A stretch of 31,821 nucleotides of DNA from CAXDRM01 sp963991775. GTDB taxonomy: Bacteria > Pseudomonadota > Alphaproteobacteria > Rickettsiales > JABIRX01. A program made the position numbers and the translations under genes. Below, one piece after another: positions 1-6,891 of the stretch. The notes beneath the pieces were generated by a model that was not told the DNA's origin, made no database searches, and saw only the letters and a list, made by a program, of their open reading frames with translations. The stretch spans positions 1 to 31,821 of the forward strand of contig CAXDRM010000006.1 in assembly GCA_963991775.1 (NCBI GenBank), given 5' to 3'. Position 1 is the stretch's first letter, and each line of letters starts with the position of its first letter.

Positions 1-2
1 AG

Positions 3-104
3 CATTTAGATTTTTTTGAAGCGAAATGTGAAGTTTGCACAAAGGTAAATGAGCATAAGGTTCAGAAAAAGATAAGTGCTTATATCAAAAAATGGTGCAT
101 CTGA
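3..104 (+). CDS. possible C-terminal end of a gene entering from the left edge
   Basis: Frame 3 is open from the left edge for 33 codons and stops at TGA 102-104. The peptide is Lys-rich with a Cys-x-x-Cys pair (AKCEVCTK) and ends IKKWCI. It looks protein-like, but it is too short to assign to any family. Its last dozen bases would overlap the 3' end of the tRNA-Arg gene on the opposite strand, so a convergent arrangement is possible but not proven. It could equally be chance open frame in AT-rich DNA. Confidence 0.3.
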   Translation, partial: HLDFFEAKCEVCTKVNEHKVQKKISAYIKKWCI

Positions 105-169
105 GAGGACTCGAACCTCTAACCCCCACCCCCGGAAAGTGGTGCTCTATCCAGTTGAGCTACAGATGC
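93..169 (-). tRNA. tRNA-Arg (anticodon CCG)
   Basis: Read on the minus strand this folds as a complete 77-nt tRNA. The acceptor strands GCATCTG/CAGATGC pair, the D stem is GCTC/GAGC, and the anticodon stem CCACT/GGTGG carries the loop TTCCGGG. The T stem is AGAGG/CCTCT around TTCGAGT, the discriminator is A, and CCA is encoded. Anticodon CCG decodes the Arg codon CGG, which should be rare in so AT-rich a genome. The gene lies downstream of the kinase/Zeta-like cassette on the same strand and about 20 bases from the inverted repeat at 189-337. Confidence 0.97.
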
Positions 170-188
170 AAAAAAAATCTATTCAAAA

Positions 189-337
189 CTATTATCTTAG
201 CGCATTATTCAATAATAAAATTAAGACATTTATTATTGAACAGAGCTGCGTCGTTAACTTTTCTGTGCTGCTCAAGTAGTTCATCTACGTTCCGCTGCTC
301 GAAAATCCAACTCCTTGTAATGCATCTAAGATAATAG
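189..337. repeat. imperfect inverted-repeat element with a nested hairpin
   Basis: The outer arms are CTATTATCTTAG at 189-200 and CTAAGATAATAG at 326-337, a perfect 12-bp match. They continue inward, after a small bulge, as GCATTA (202-207) and TAATGC (318-323). Inside is a second perfect 12-bp hairpin, TTCAATAATAAA (208-219) with TTTATTATTGAA (229-240). No ORF fits inside. The element fills the space between tRNA-Arg and the end of the Zeta-like gene and looks like a small palindromic mobile element or intergenic repeat. No second copy was found in the window. Confidence 0.75.
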
Positions 338-344
338 ATTTGCA

Positions 345-963
345 TTAGATTTTTGTTAAATCTTTAATATGCTTTGTCCAACCATAAGATTCTACATATT
401 CTTTTTTTAGAAAGCCATCCTCTGTTCTAAACATAAGTTTAGGAGCTGCATTATCAATTGAATTATCATAAACATATGCACGGGTCAACGATAGTTAAAG
501 CAAGAGCTCCATTGGTAATAGACTTTGCATATCGAGCTATAATCTTAGTTATTGGAACATCATGCCCGCCTTTTAAAACTCTTTGAGCTACTCTTTCAGC
601 ATTTATTGTAGGACTATCTGTTGCTATAAAAAAAAGCCTAACAAAATATCCCAAATCTTTTGCTTTCTTTATATAATCAATTTTTTCATCTGAAGAAAAC
701 ACTGTTTCAAATATTATGCTTTCGTTATTTTTTAAGCATTTATAACGTCTTTTTGCAGCATATTTAGCAGCTTTTAAAATAGATCTTTTTGAGTTCCAAT
801 CACCATATTTTTCTTGGGCAATGTCATCTGGATTAATATAAACACAGTCTTGGATCCACTCATGTTTTAAAATCTGTCTAGTTATAGAAGTTTTACCTGA
901 TCCATTCGGTCCAGCAATAACTATCAAAACAGGCTTATTTTTTTTTGAGATTTTTTTTGACAT
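345..963 (-). pseudogene. Zeta-toxin-like P-loop ATPase, disrupted by a single-base frameshift
   Basis: The N-terminal part has the Walker A motif GPNGSGKT at residues 18-25 and the layout of the Zeta-toxin/UDP-N-acetylglucosamine kinase-like family (YINPDDIA, FETVFSS, RVAQRVLKGGHDVP). The open frame stops at 466 after 165 residues with the tail VDPCICL. If one C is removed from the CCC run (482-484 on the plus strand), the frame continues as VDRAYVYDNS and runs to TAA at 345-347, giving about 205 residues. VDRAYVYDNS resembles the conserved end of this family, where an Asp-Asn-Ser follows the aromatic strand. So the gene is most likely a recent frameshift pseudogene; a sequencing error or programmed shift cannot be excluded. 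Its ATG overlaps the 3' end of the 58-residue ORF upstream. Confidence 0.8.
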
Positions 964-1111
964 TATTTATTTCTATCTCAATTTTTTTATTAAGGTTTTT
1001 CGATGCTTCTAGAAACTCAGATTTTGCCAATGAAGCAACTTCTTTCATAATTTTATCAAGACTAGATTTAGGAATTTTATCTGTTGAAGCCAAATTTATA
1101 GATTTTGTCAT
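935..1111 (-). CDS. small Lys-rich protein, candidate antitoxin-like partner of the Zeta-like gene
   Basis: A 58-codon ORF begins at ATG 1111 and ends at TAA 935-937, overlapping the first 29 bases of the Zeta-like gene in another frame. It begins 29 bases after the stop of the upstream P-loop kinase. The protein is helical-looking and charged (SLDKIMKEVASLAKSEFLEA) with a lysine-rich end. Its position directly upstream of and overlapping a Zeta-type gene is that of an antitoxin or accessory protein. That function is inference from position; I recognise no domain. The Shine-Dalgarno signal is weak (AAGAAAA). Overlap with an intact start codon and an unbroken frame favour a real gene over chance. 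Confidence 0.55.
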   Translation of the reverse strand: MTKSINLASTDKIPKSSLDKIMKEVASLAKSEFLEASKNLNKKIEIEINNVKKNLKKK

Positions 1112-1140
1112 TGCGATTTTCTTATTTTGTTTAATTTTGC

Positions 1141-1611
1141 CTAATTATATTGTAGATGGCAATTATATTTTTCCTTGTCTATTGGCTCTTCAAAAAAACT
1201 AATCGCTTTTTTTAAATTAGCTTCTGTAGTCCAAAACTCTTTATTTAAACTTTTGTTACGAGCAATTCTACGTGCATTTAGAGTCTCAAAATCAGCTTTC
1301 ATATAATATAATTCAGAATTGGCTGATACAACTTTCGCTAATTGCTTTAAATTATCACGCTCTTGCTTACTATAGTAACCGCCATCCATAACTACATTAA
1401 TGTTTCTGCTCAATAATGCTTTAGCAATTTTAAGATGTAGTTTAGCAACATTTGCCCTCATCTCATCATTATCATATAGACCAATTAAATCTTTTAACCA
1501 TTCATCTTCTGATAAGTGAAATGCTTTGCACTTTTCTATGATTTTTTTAGCAAGAGTGGTTTTACCCGAAGCAGGCAAACCACAAATAATGTAGAGTGTA
1601 GGCTTAGACAT
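1141..1611 (-). CDS. P-loop kinase (AAA_33-like ATP-binding protein)
   Basis: This 156-residue protein has a Walker A motif GLPASGKT at residues 11-18, an early acidic strand (HLSEDEW), a hydrophobic strand ending in Asp (NVVMDGG) and an Arg-rich lid region (LNARRIARN). This is the layout of small nucleotide-dependent kinases such as the AAA_33, Zeta and chloramphenicol phosphotransferase-like groups. The substrate cannot be predicted. It is the first gene of a minus-strand cassette with the 58-residue ORF and the Zeta-like pseudogene. Two P-loop kinases of the same broad class in tandem suggest a defence, toxin or metabolite-phosphorylating cassette gained horizontally. The gene is separated by 61 bases from the M16 gene upstream. 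Confidence 0.75.
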   Translation of the reverse strand: MSKPTLYIICGLPASGKTTLAKKIIEKCKAFHLSEDEWLKDLIGLYDNDEMRANVAKLHLKIAKALLSRNINVVMDGGYYSKQERDNLKQLAKVVSANSELYYMKADFETLNARRIARNKSLNKEFWTTEANLKKAISFFEEPIDKEKYNCHLQYN

Positions 1612-1672
1612 AACTAATCTTTATAAATAGCAATCCATTAAAACACACAAAAAAATTCTATTGGTGCTTACT

Positions 1673-3010
1673 TTAGAAATCACCAACAGCTATGTAAGAA
1701 ATCTGCTCGGGAATAACAAATTTAGAAATTACTTCATTAATCTCAGCAACAGTATAAGAATTTATTAACTTATTTCTGCTACGGATAATTGCCGGTGAAA
1801 TCTTACGTAATGAAGAATCCAACAAATAAGAAGATATTTTCTCATTAGTATTAAAATAAATACTATAGCTACCAGTTAAGAATTTTTTAGCCTCATTAAT
1901 TTCAGCCTCGTCAAAACCTTTTTTAGCAATATCTTTTAAAGTTTTTTGCAAAATTTTAAGTGACTTATCATAATTTTCTTTATCTGTCGCAAACTCTACA
2001 TACCAAATAGCAAAATTATTATATGAATCAAAATGAGAATAAACCGAATAAGTCAAACCATGCTTTTCACGTAATTCTTGAGATAAGACAGATGTAAGCC
2101 CTGCTCCACCAATCAAATAATTAGCTAAATAATATTTGTAAAAATTATTGCTACCCTTACCTGGTGCTGGAATAAAGGCTTTAATCAAAATTTGATCTTT
2201 TGCTAAACTTATCTGCTTATCAAAAGGCTGATAATTTAGATTATAATCAGCAAAATTAAGATTATATTCATCAAGCAAATTTCTAGTTAATTTGCCATAA
2301 AGCTCCATAGCCTGCTTCTTATCAATATTACCAGATATAGCCATATGCAGCTTAGCTTTAGTAAAACGCTGCTTAGCAAATTGCTCAAGATCTTCTAAAG
2401 AAATATTGGCTAAGGTCTCTTCTGTACCATAGGGGTTTTTACGCAAATCAGAATCTGCAAATAACTCATCAAGTAAATTAATAGTACCAAGAAAGCTCGC
2501 ATTACCTAGATTATTCTTATATTTTTTAAGTAGAGACTCTTTATTTTGCTCGGCGATTTTTTCTGAAAAAATTTCTGCTTCCAAAAAATTTTGCAACAAA
2601 GAAATTACCTGACTCTGAAAATCTTTAATATATTTCACAGATATATAAAAATTTTCTGCCTCTGCTGAAAAATCTAATTTAATACCATATTTTTCTACAA
2701 TATCGCGCAGTTGCTCAGGATTCTTGCCTATCTCTGCCTGTCTAAAAATGTTAAGCAGTAAATAAGTGAGACCTAACTTATTAAAATCATCTAGAGCATA
2801 TCCTGAATTTTTAAAAGCTAAATCTAAAGACACAATTTTAGTGCTATCATCAAAAGAATGATAAATAACCTGCTTATTGCCTAATTCGATTCTCTCGAAA
2901 TTTAATACTGAATTTTCTTGAGCCGCTACGGACTCATTTGAAGCTGCACTCCCCATAGCATTATTTGCAAAAAAAATTATATTAATAATTAAAAGTAAGA
3001 TCTTCAACAT
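1673..3010 (-). CDS. M16-family peptidase-like protein lacking the zinc site (secreted)
   Basis: This 445-residue protein starts with a hydrophobic signal peptide (about residues 1-20, ending near NAMGSAA). It has two M16 (insulinase/processing peptidase) halves. The N-terminal half lacks the zinc-binding HxxEH motif: the expected region reads ALDDFNKLGLTYLLLN. The C-terminal half keeps the substrate-binding Arg/Tyr motif LREKHGLTYSVYS (313-325). It therefore matches the non-catalytic partner of a periplasmic M16 pair. In alphaproteobacteria the active partner is usually adjacent, but none is in this window. The ATG lies inside the clpB coding end (29-base overlap) without a clear Shine-Dalgarno signal, so translational coupling to clpB is likely. 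Confidence 0.85.
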   Translation of the reverse strand: MLKILLLIINIIFFANNAMGSAASNESVAAQENSVLNFERIELGNKQVIYHSFDDSTKIVSLDLAFKNSGYALDDFNKLGLTYLLLNIFRQAEIGKNPEQLRDIVEKYGIKLDFSAEAENFYISVKYIKDFQSQVISLLQNFLEAEIFSEKIAEQNKESLLKKYKNNLGNASFLGTINLLDELFADSDLRKNPYGTEETLANISLEDLEQFAKQRFTKAKLHMAISGNIDKKQAMELYGKLTRNLLDEYNLNFADYNLNYQPFDKQISLAKDQILIKAFIPAPGKGSNNFYKYYLANYLIGGAGLTSVLSQELREKHGLTYSVYSHFDSYNNFAIWYVEFATDKENYDKSLKILQKTLKDIAKKGFDEAEINEAKKFLTGSYSIYFNTNEKISSYLLDSSLRKISPAIIRSRNKLINSYTVAEINEVISKFVIPEQISYIAVGDF

Positions 3011-5555
3011 CAGCCGAGATTTTTAGCTTAGCGCCGTCAGGGACTTTACCCTCCAGAATCAGAGTTGCAAGGTTATTTTTAAGTTTTTTCTGAATAACCC
3101 GCTTAAGAGGTCTGGCCCCTAAATTAGCATCATAACCATCCTTACTTAGCAAGTCTTTAGCTTTCTGATCCAATTCGATAGTAATTTTTCTATCAGCTAG
3201 CTTTTTTTGCAACTCAGTAACCTGAATATCTATAATTTTATCCATATGCTGAAAATGCAATTTATGGAATAAAATAATCTCATCAAGACGATTAATAAAT
3301 TCTGGTCTAAAAAATTTTTTAACTTCAGCCATCACCTGATCATAAGCAGCGTTTGTTTCTTGCTCTGGAGGCAACTCATTTAAAATATGCGCACCAATAT
3401 TAGAAGTCATTACAATGATAGTGTTACTAAAATCTACAACACGACCTTGTCGATCAGTTAAACGACCATCATCTAAAAGCTGCAGCATAATATTAAATAC
3501 ATCTGGATGAGCTTTCTCTACCTCATCAAATAATACAATTTGATATGGTCTTCTGCGCACTATTTCAGTTAAGGTACCACCTTCATCATAACCAACATAG
3601 CCTGGAGGTGCTCCAATTAAACGTGCTACCGCATGTTTTTCCATATATTCAGACATATCAATTCTTAGCAAGGCAGCATCATCATTAAAGATAAATTCTG
3701 CAAGTGCTTTGGTAAGCTCAGTTTTTCCTACACCAGTCGGACCTAAAAATAAAAAACTTCCTAAAGGACGATTCTTATCTTGTAAACCAGCTTTAGATCT
3801 TCTAATCGCATCAGCAACTGCCTTGCTTGCTGCTGCTTGTCCAACTACTCTTTTGCCAAGCTCTGCTTCAATATGTAAGAATTTTTCTTTTTCACTTTCT
3901 ACCATTTTCTCTATTGGTATACCGGTATGTCTTGCAATAGCTGCAGCAATATCCTCTTCGGTAATGGCTTCTTTGGTAAAGCTTTTGCCACTATCTTGCT
4001 CATAAATTTCTACAGCTTTAGTAAGCTCAGGAATTTTACCATAAGTTAATTCACCAGCCTTGGTTAAATCACCTTCACGCTGAGCTACTTCTAAATCATG
4101 CTTAGCTTTTTCAAGCTCAGCTTTTGCTTCTTTAGCTTTTTGCAATTTCAATTTTTCAGCTGACCAACGATTATTTAAATCAGTTTGTTTAGCCTCATAT
4201 TCATTAATTTCTTTTTCTAATTTGCTAATTCTATCTTTAGAATTAGCATCTTTTTCTTTTTTAAGAGCTTGAACTTCTATTTTTAAATGTATGATTTTTC
4301 TATCAAGCTCATCAATTTCTTCTGGCTTACTATCAATTTCCATTCTAAGCCTAGAAGCAGCCTCATCAACTAAATCAATAGCTTTATCAGGTAAGAAACG
4401 ATCAGTAATATAACGCTCGGATAAATTCACTGCAGCAATGATTGCTGAATCTGTAATTCTAATACCATGATGTACTTCATATTTTTCTTTAATACCTCGC
4501 AAAATAGTAATGGTATCTGCTTCTGTTGGCTCAGCTACAAATACAGATTGGAATCTGCGGGCAAGTGCGGCATCTTTTTCGATATATTTACGATATTCAT
4601 CTAAAGTTGTTGCTCCAACGCAATGTAATGTACCTCTAGCCAAAGCTGGCTTTAATAAATTAGATGCATCCATTGCCCCATCAGTACGCCCTGCTCCAAC
4701 TAAATTATGCAATTCATCAATAAATAAAATTATTTCACGATCTAATTTTTCAACTTCATTTACCAAAGCTTTAAGGCGCTCTTCAAATTCACCCCGATAT
4801 TTTGCACCAGCAAGCAAGGCGCCTAAATCAAGCGACATTAATCTTTGTTTTTTTAAGGTCTCAGGCACATCACCTATGGCAATACGCTGTGCTAAGCCTT
4901 CAACAATGGCTGTTTTACCAACTCCTGGTTCACCAATTAATACAGGATTATTTTTGATACGGCGTGATAATACTTGAATGGTTCTACGAATTTCTTCATC
5001 ACGACCAATTACCGGGTCTATTTTTCCATCACGGGCCAAAGCAGTAAGATCTTTAGCATATTTTGCCAAAGCTCCACCTTGCTCACTACCAGTTGGTGAA
5101 TCAGCTTGATAATTTTTACGTGCATCAGCAATAGCCTGTTCTAAAACACTACTAACTAAACCTGATTTTTCTAATATATTTTGTACTTTTAACTCTGGAG
5201 AACTTAGCATTGCATGTAATAAACGCTCTAGAGTAATAAATTGATCTTGATATTGATTAGCTAATTTTGCAGCACTATTAAATAATTTAGCTAGATCGCT
5301 AGAAAAAATTAAACGCTCTGCTCCTGACCCAGAAATTTTAGGATGAGTATTTAGCAAATTATTAAGATCATCTTTAAGATTATCAACATTACCTCCAGAT
5401 GCGATGATCAATTTGGGAATTACTCCTTCATAATCTTCTAACATGGCACTTAAAATATGCTCAGGCAAAAAAGATTGATGACCCAAGCTTAAGCATAAAG
5501 TTTGTGCTTCGGCGATTATTGACTTTGCTTTTTCTGTATATCTATCTAAGTTCAT
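2982..5555 (-). CDS. clpB: ClpB disaggregase chaperone
   Basis: ClpB is a cytoplasmic hexameric AAA+ machine that works with DnaK to pull apart protein aggregates after heat stress. The 857 residues match the usual family length. In order: the N domain (1-150), first AAA+ module with Walker A GEPGVGKT (208-215) and Walker B ILFIDELHN, the coiled-coil middle domain (about 400-520, Lys/Glu-rich), and the second AAA+ module with GPTGVGKT near 605 and the GYVGYDEGG pore loop. The start is ATG at 5555 with an AAGGG ribosome site (AAAAGGGTGTAAATG). The RpoH-type promoter at 5767-5794 predicts a leader of about 200 bases, part of it taken up by the palindromic pair at 5610-5690. The last codons overlap the M16 gene. 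Confidence 0.98.
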   Translation of the reverse strand: MNLDRYTEKAKSIIAEAQTLCLSLGHQSFLPEHILSAMLEDYEGVIPKLIIASGGNVDNLKDDLNNLLNTHPKISGSGAERLIFSSDLAKLFNSAAKLANQYQDQFITLERLLHAMLSSPELKVQNILEKSGLVSSVLEQAIADARKNYQADSPTGSEQGGALAKYAKDLTALARDGKIDPVIGRDEEIRRTIQVLSRRIKNNPVLIGEPGVGKTAIVEGLAQRIAIGDVPETLKKQRLMSLDLGALLAGAKYRGEFEERLKALVNEVEKLDREIILFIDELHNLVGAGRTDGAMDASNLLKPALARGTLHCVGATTLDEYRKYIEKDAALARRFQSVFVAEPTEADTITILRGIKEKYEVHHGIRITDSAIIAAVNLSERYITDRFLPDKAIDLVDEAASRLRMEIDSKPEEIDELDRKIIHLKIEVQALKKEKDANSKDRISKLEKEINEYEAKQTDLNNRWSAEKLKLQKAKEAKAELEKAKHDLEVAQREGDLTKAGELTYGKIPELTKAVEIYEQDSGKSFTKEAITEEDIAAAIARHTGIPIEKMVESEKEKFLHIEAELGKRVVGQAAASKAVADAIRRSKAGLQDKNRPLGSFLFLGPTGVGKTELTKALAEFIFNDDAALLRIDMSEYMEKHAVARLIGAPPGYVGYDEGGTLTEIVRRRPYQIVLFDEVEKAHPDVFNIMLQLLDDGRLTDRQGRVVDFSNTIIVMTSNIGAHILNELPPEQETNAAYDQVMAEVKKFFRPEFINRLDEIILFHKLHFQHMDKIIDIQVTELQKKLADRKITIELDQKAKDLLSKDGYDANLGARPLKRVIQKKLKNNLATLILEGKVPDGAKLKISADVEDLTFNY

Positions 5556-5609
5556 TTACACCCTTTTGAGCTATTAATAACTTGCATTTCATGCAGTCTT
5601 TTCTGTCTC

Positions 5610-5690
5610 TCGGTACAACGCTCACTTCGTTCGCGTCACTCGAGAACCGTTTGGTGAGTGATTACGAGCGTAGCGAGGAATTGTATCGAA
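5610..5690. repeat. head-to-head pair of short palindromic repeat units
   Basis: Two copies of a unit with the form GAGTGA, a short variable hairpin, then TTGTAYCGA lie in opposite orientation: minus at 5610-5641 and plus at 5656-5690. The variable hairpins differ (CGAACGAAGTGAGCG versus ACGAGCGTAGCGAGG). Together they form a larger inverted repeat between TCGGTACAA and TTGTATCGA. A third copy lies at 25406-25438. The pair sits in the clpB leader, downstream of its predicted heat-shock promoter. Confidence 0.75.
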
Positions 5691-5766
5691 CCAAAAAGTT
5701 TTTAACAAAAATACAAGCATGCTATACAAGTTTTTAACAGCTCATATTTTATGACCTACTAGAAAT

Positions 5767-5794
5767 ATATAAGAGCAAAATTAAGATTTTCAAG
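5767..5794 (-). promoter_or_regulatory. RpoH (sigma-32) type heat-shock promoter for clpB
   Basis: On the minus strand CTTG (5791-5794) is followed by exactly 17 bases and then CTTATAT (5767-5773). This matches the alphaproteobacterial RpoH pattern as I recall it, CTTG, 16-18 bases, CYTATNT. It faces clpB, whose start codon is about 210 bases downstream, and clpB is a classic RpoH target. No equally good match was seen in front of clpP. Confidence 0.7.
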
Positions 5795-5805
5795 TTATTA
5801 TAATG

Positions 5806-5893
5806 TTAATAATGAGGAGATGTGTTTAGAGCGAGATTCCGCAGACCAAGTCGAGGACTGCCTGAGCGATTAAATACATCTCCTCATTATTAA
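5806..5893. repeat. 88-bp perfect-armed palindromic element between gpsA and clpB
   Basis: The arms TTAATAATGAGGAGATGT (5806-5823) and their exact complement (5876-5893) pair over 18 bases and extend a few more with G-T pairs. The centre holds a smaller hairpin (GCAG/CTGC, about 5841-5861). It lies 29 bases beyond the gpsA stop, so it could end the panC-lptF-ileS-gpsA transcript. There is no U-tract, so it is not a classic intrinsic terminator. Confidence 0.8.
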
Positions 5894-5922
5894 ACAATAA
5901 ATCTTTTCTTTTCTAAAATTCT

Positions 5923-6891
5923 CTAAACAAAAAAACTTTCAGCTGTAATGGGCTGATCTGCGTAAAGAATCTGGTAAACTAAGTTACAGATTTTGAGATT
6001 TAAATTATGTTGCTGGGCAATTTGTTTTACTGCTTTAGTAGTAGCAACACCCTCTGCTACAGTTTTGCGTTCAGCCATAATTTCTTTTAAAGTTTTACCC
6101 TTACCAAGTGCCACACCCAAAGACATATTACGTGATTTTATCGAAGAACAAGTAAGCACTAAATCTCCTATACCACAAGGCTCCATCGCAGTTCTTTTAC
6201 GCCCACCTAAAGCACGCGAGATCATACCAATCTCGTTTAAACCTTTAGTCATGATTGCTGCTTTAGATGATTCACTAAGCTCCATACCAACTGCTATACC
6301 CATAGCAATAGCGATAATATTTTTTAAAGCACCACCAAGCTGCGCACCTACGATATCTACACAGTAAACTGGTTTAAAATTTTGATTGGCTACTAGCTGA
6401 ATAATTTGCTCACCCACCTGCTCATCAGCACAAGCAATTGAAGTAATTGCTGCTTCACCAAGTGCTACCTCATCTGCAAAATTAGGACCAGACATTACCA
6501 CTAAAGGATTATGCGGTAATAATTCTGCAATAAATTCACTAGGTAATTTTAAACTTTGATTCTCAATACCTTTTGAACAAATTACTAAAGGAATTTTAGC
6601 AATAGCAGCACCCAACTTAAGTAAAGGCTGCAAAGTCACTTTACTATGCTGCACCGGAATTACAGAAAATATTGCTGCAACTTCAGCAAATTCACTAAAA
6701 TCAGTTACTGCTCTAATATTTTTAAAAAGCTCAACATTAGGTAAATAGGTTTTATTACAGTGAGTTTGATTAATTTGTTCAGCCACTTCCTGCTCAAAAC
6801 ACCACAGTAAAACCTCATGACCATTTCTAGCTAGTAGATTAGCTATTGCGGTTCCCCAAGCTCCTGCTCCAATAACTGCTAGTTTTTGCAT
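5923..6891 (-). CDS. gpsA: NAD(P)-dependent glycerol-3-phosphate dehydrogenase
   Basis: GpsA reduces dihydroxyacetone phosphate to sn-glycerol-3-phosphate, the backbone for phospholipid synthesis, in the cytoplasm. The protein has 322 residues, normal for the family. It opens with the Rossmann dinucleotide motif GAGAWGTA (8-15), followed by CSKGI (K107), SGPNFADEVA (134-143) and the catalytic-lysine motif GALKN (K190). The C-terminal helical domain contains GIGDLVLTCSS. The ATG overlaps the end of ileS by 13 bases, so it is the last gene of the panC-lptF-ileS-gpsA run. Confidence 0.97.
   Translation of the reverse strand: MQKLAVIGAGAWGTAIANLLARNGHEVLLWCFEQEVAEQINQTHCNKTYLPNVELFKNIRAVTDFSEFAEVAAIFSVIPVQHSKVTLQPLLKLGAAIAKIPLVICSKGIENQSLKLPSEFIAELLPHNPLVVMSGPNFADEVALGEAAITSIACADEQVGEQIIQLVANQNFKPVYCVDIVGAQLGGALKNIIAIAMGIAVGMELSESSKAAIMTKGLNEIGMISRALGGRKRTAMEPCGIGDLVLTCSSIKSRNMSLGVALGKGKTLKEIMAERKTVAEGVATTKAVKQIAQQHNLNLKICNLVYQILYADQPITAESFFV

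Noticed and set aside
76..334. Two plus-strand ORFs across the tRNA-Arg gene
   Set aside because: They run through a perfectly folding tRNA and the inverted repeat and show no protein-like features.
945..1202. Plus-strand 85-residue ORF
   Set aside because: It is antisense to the 58-residue ORF and the kinase end, which are better supported by their context.
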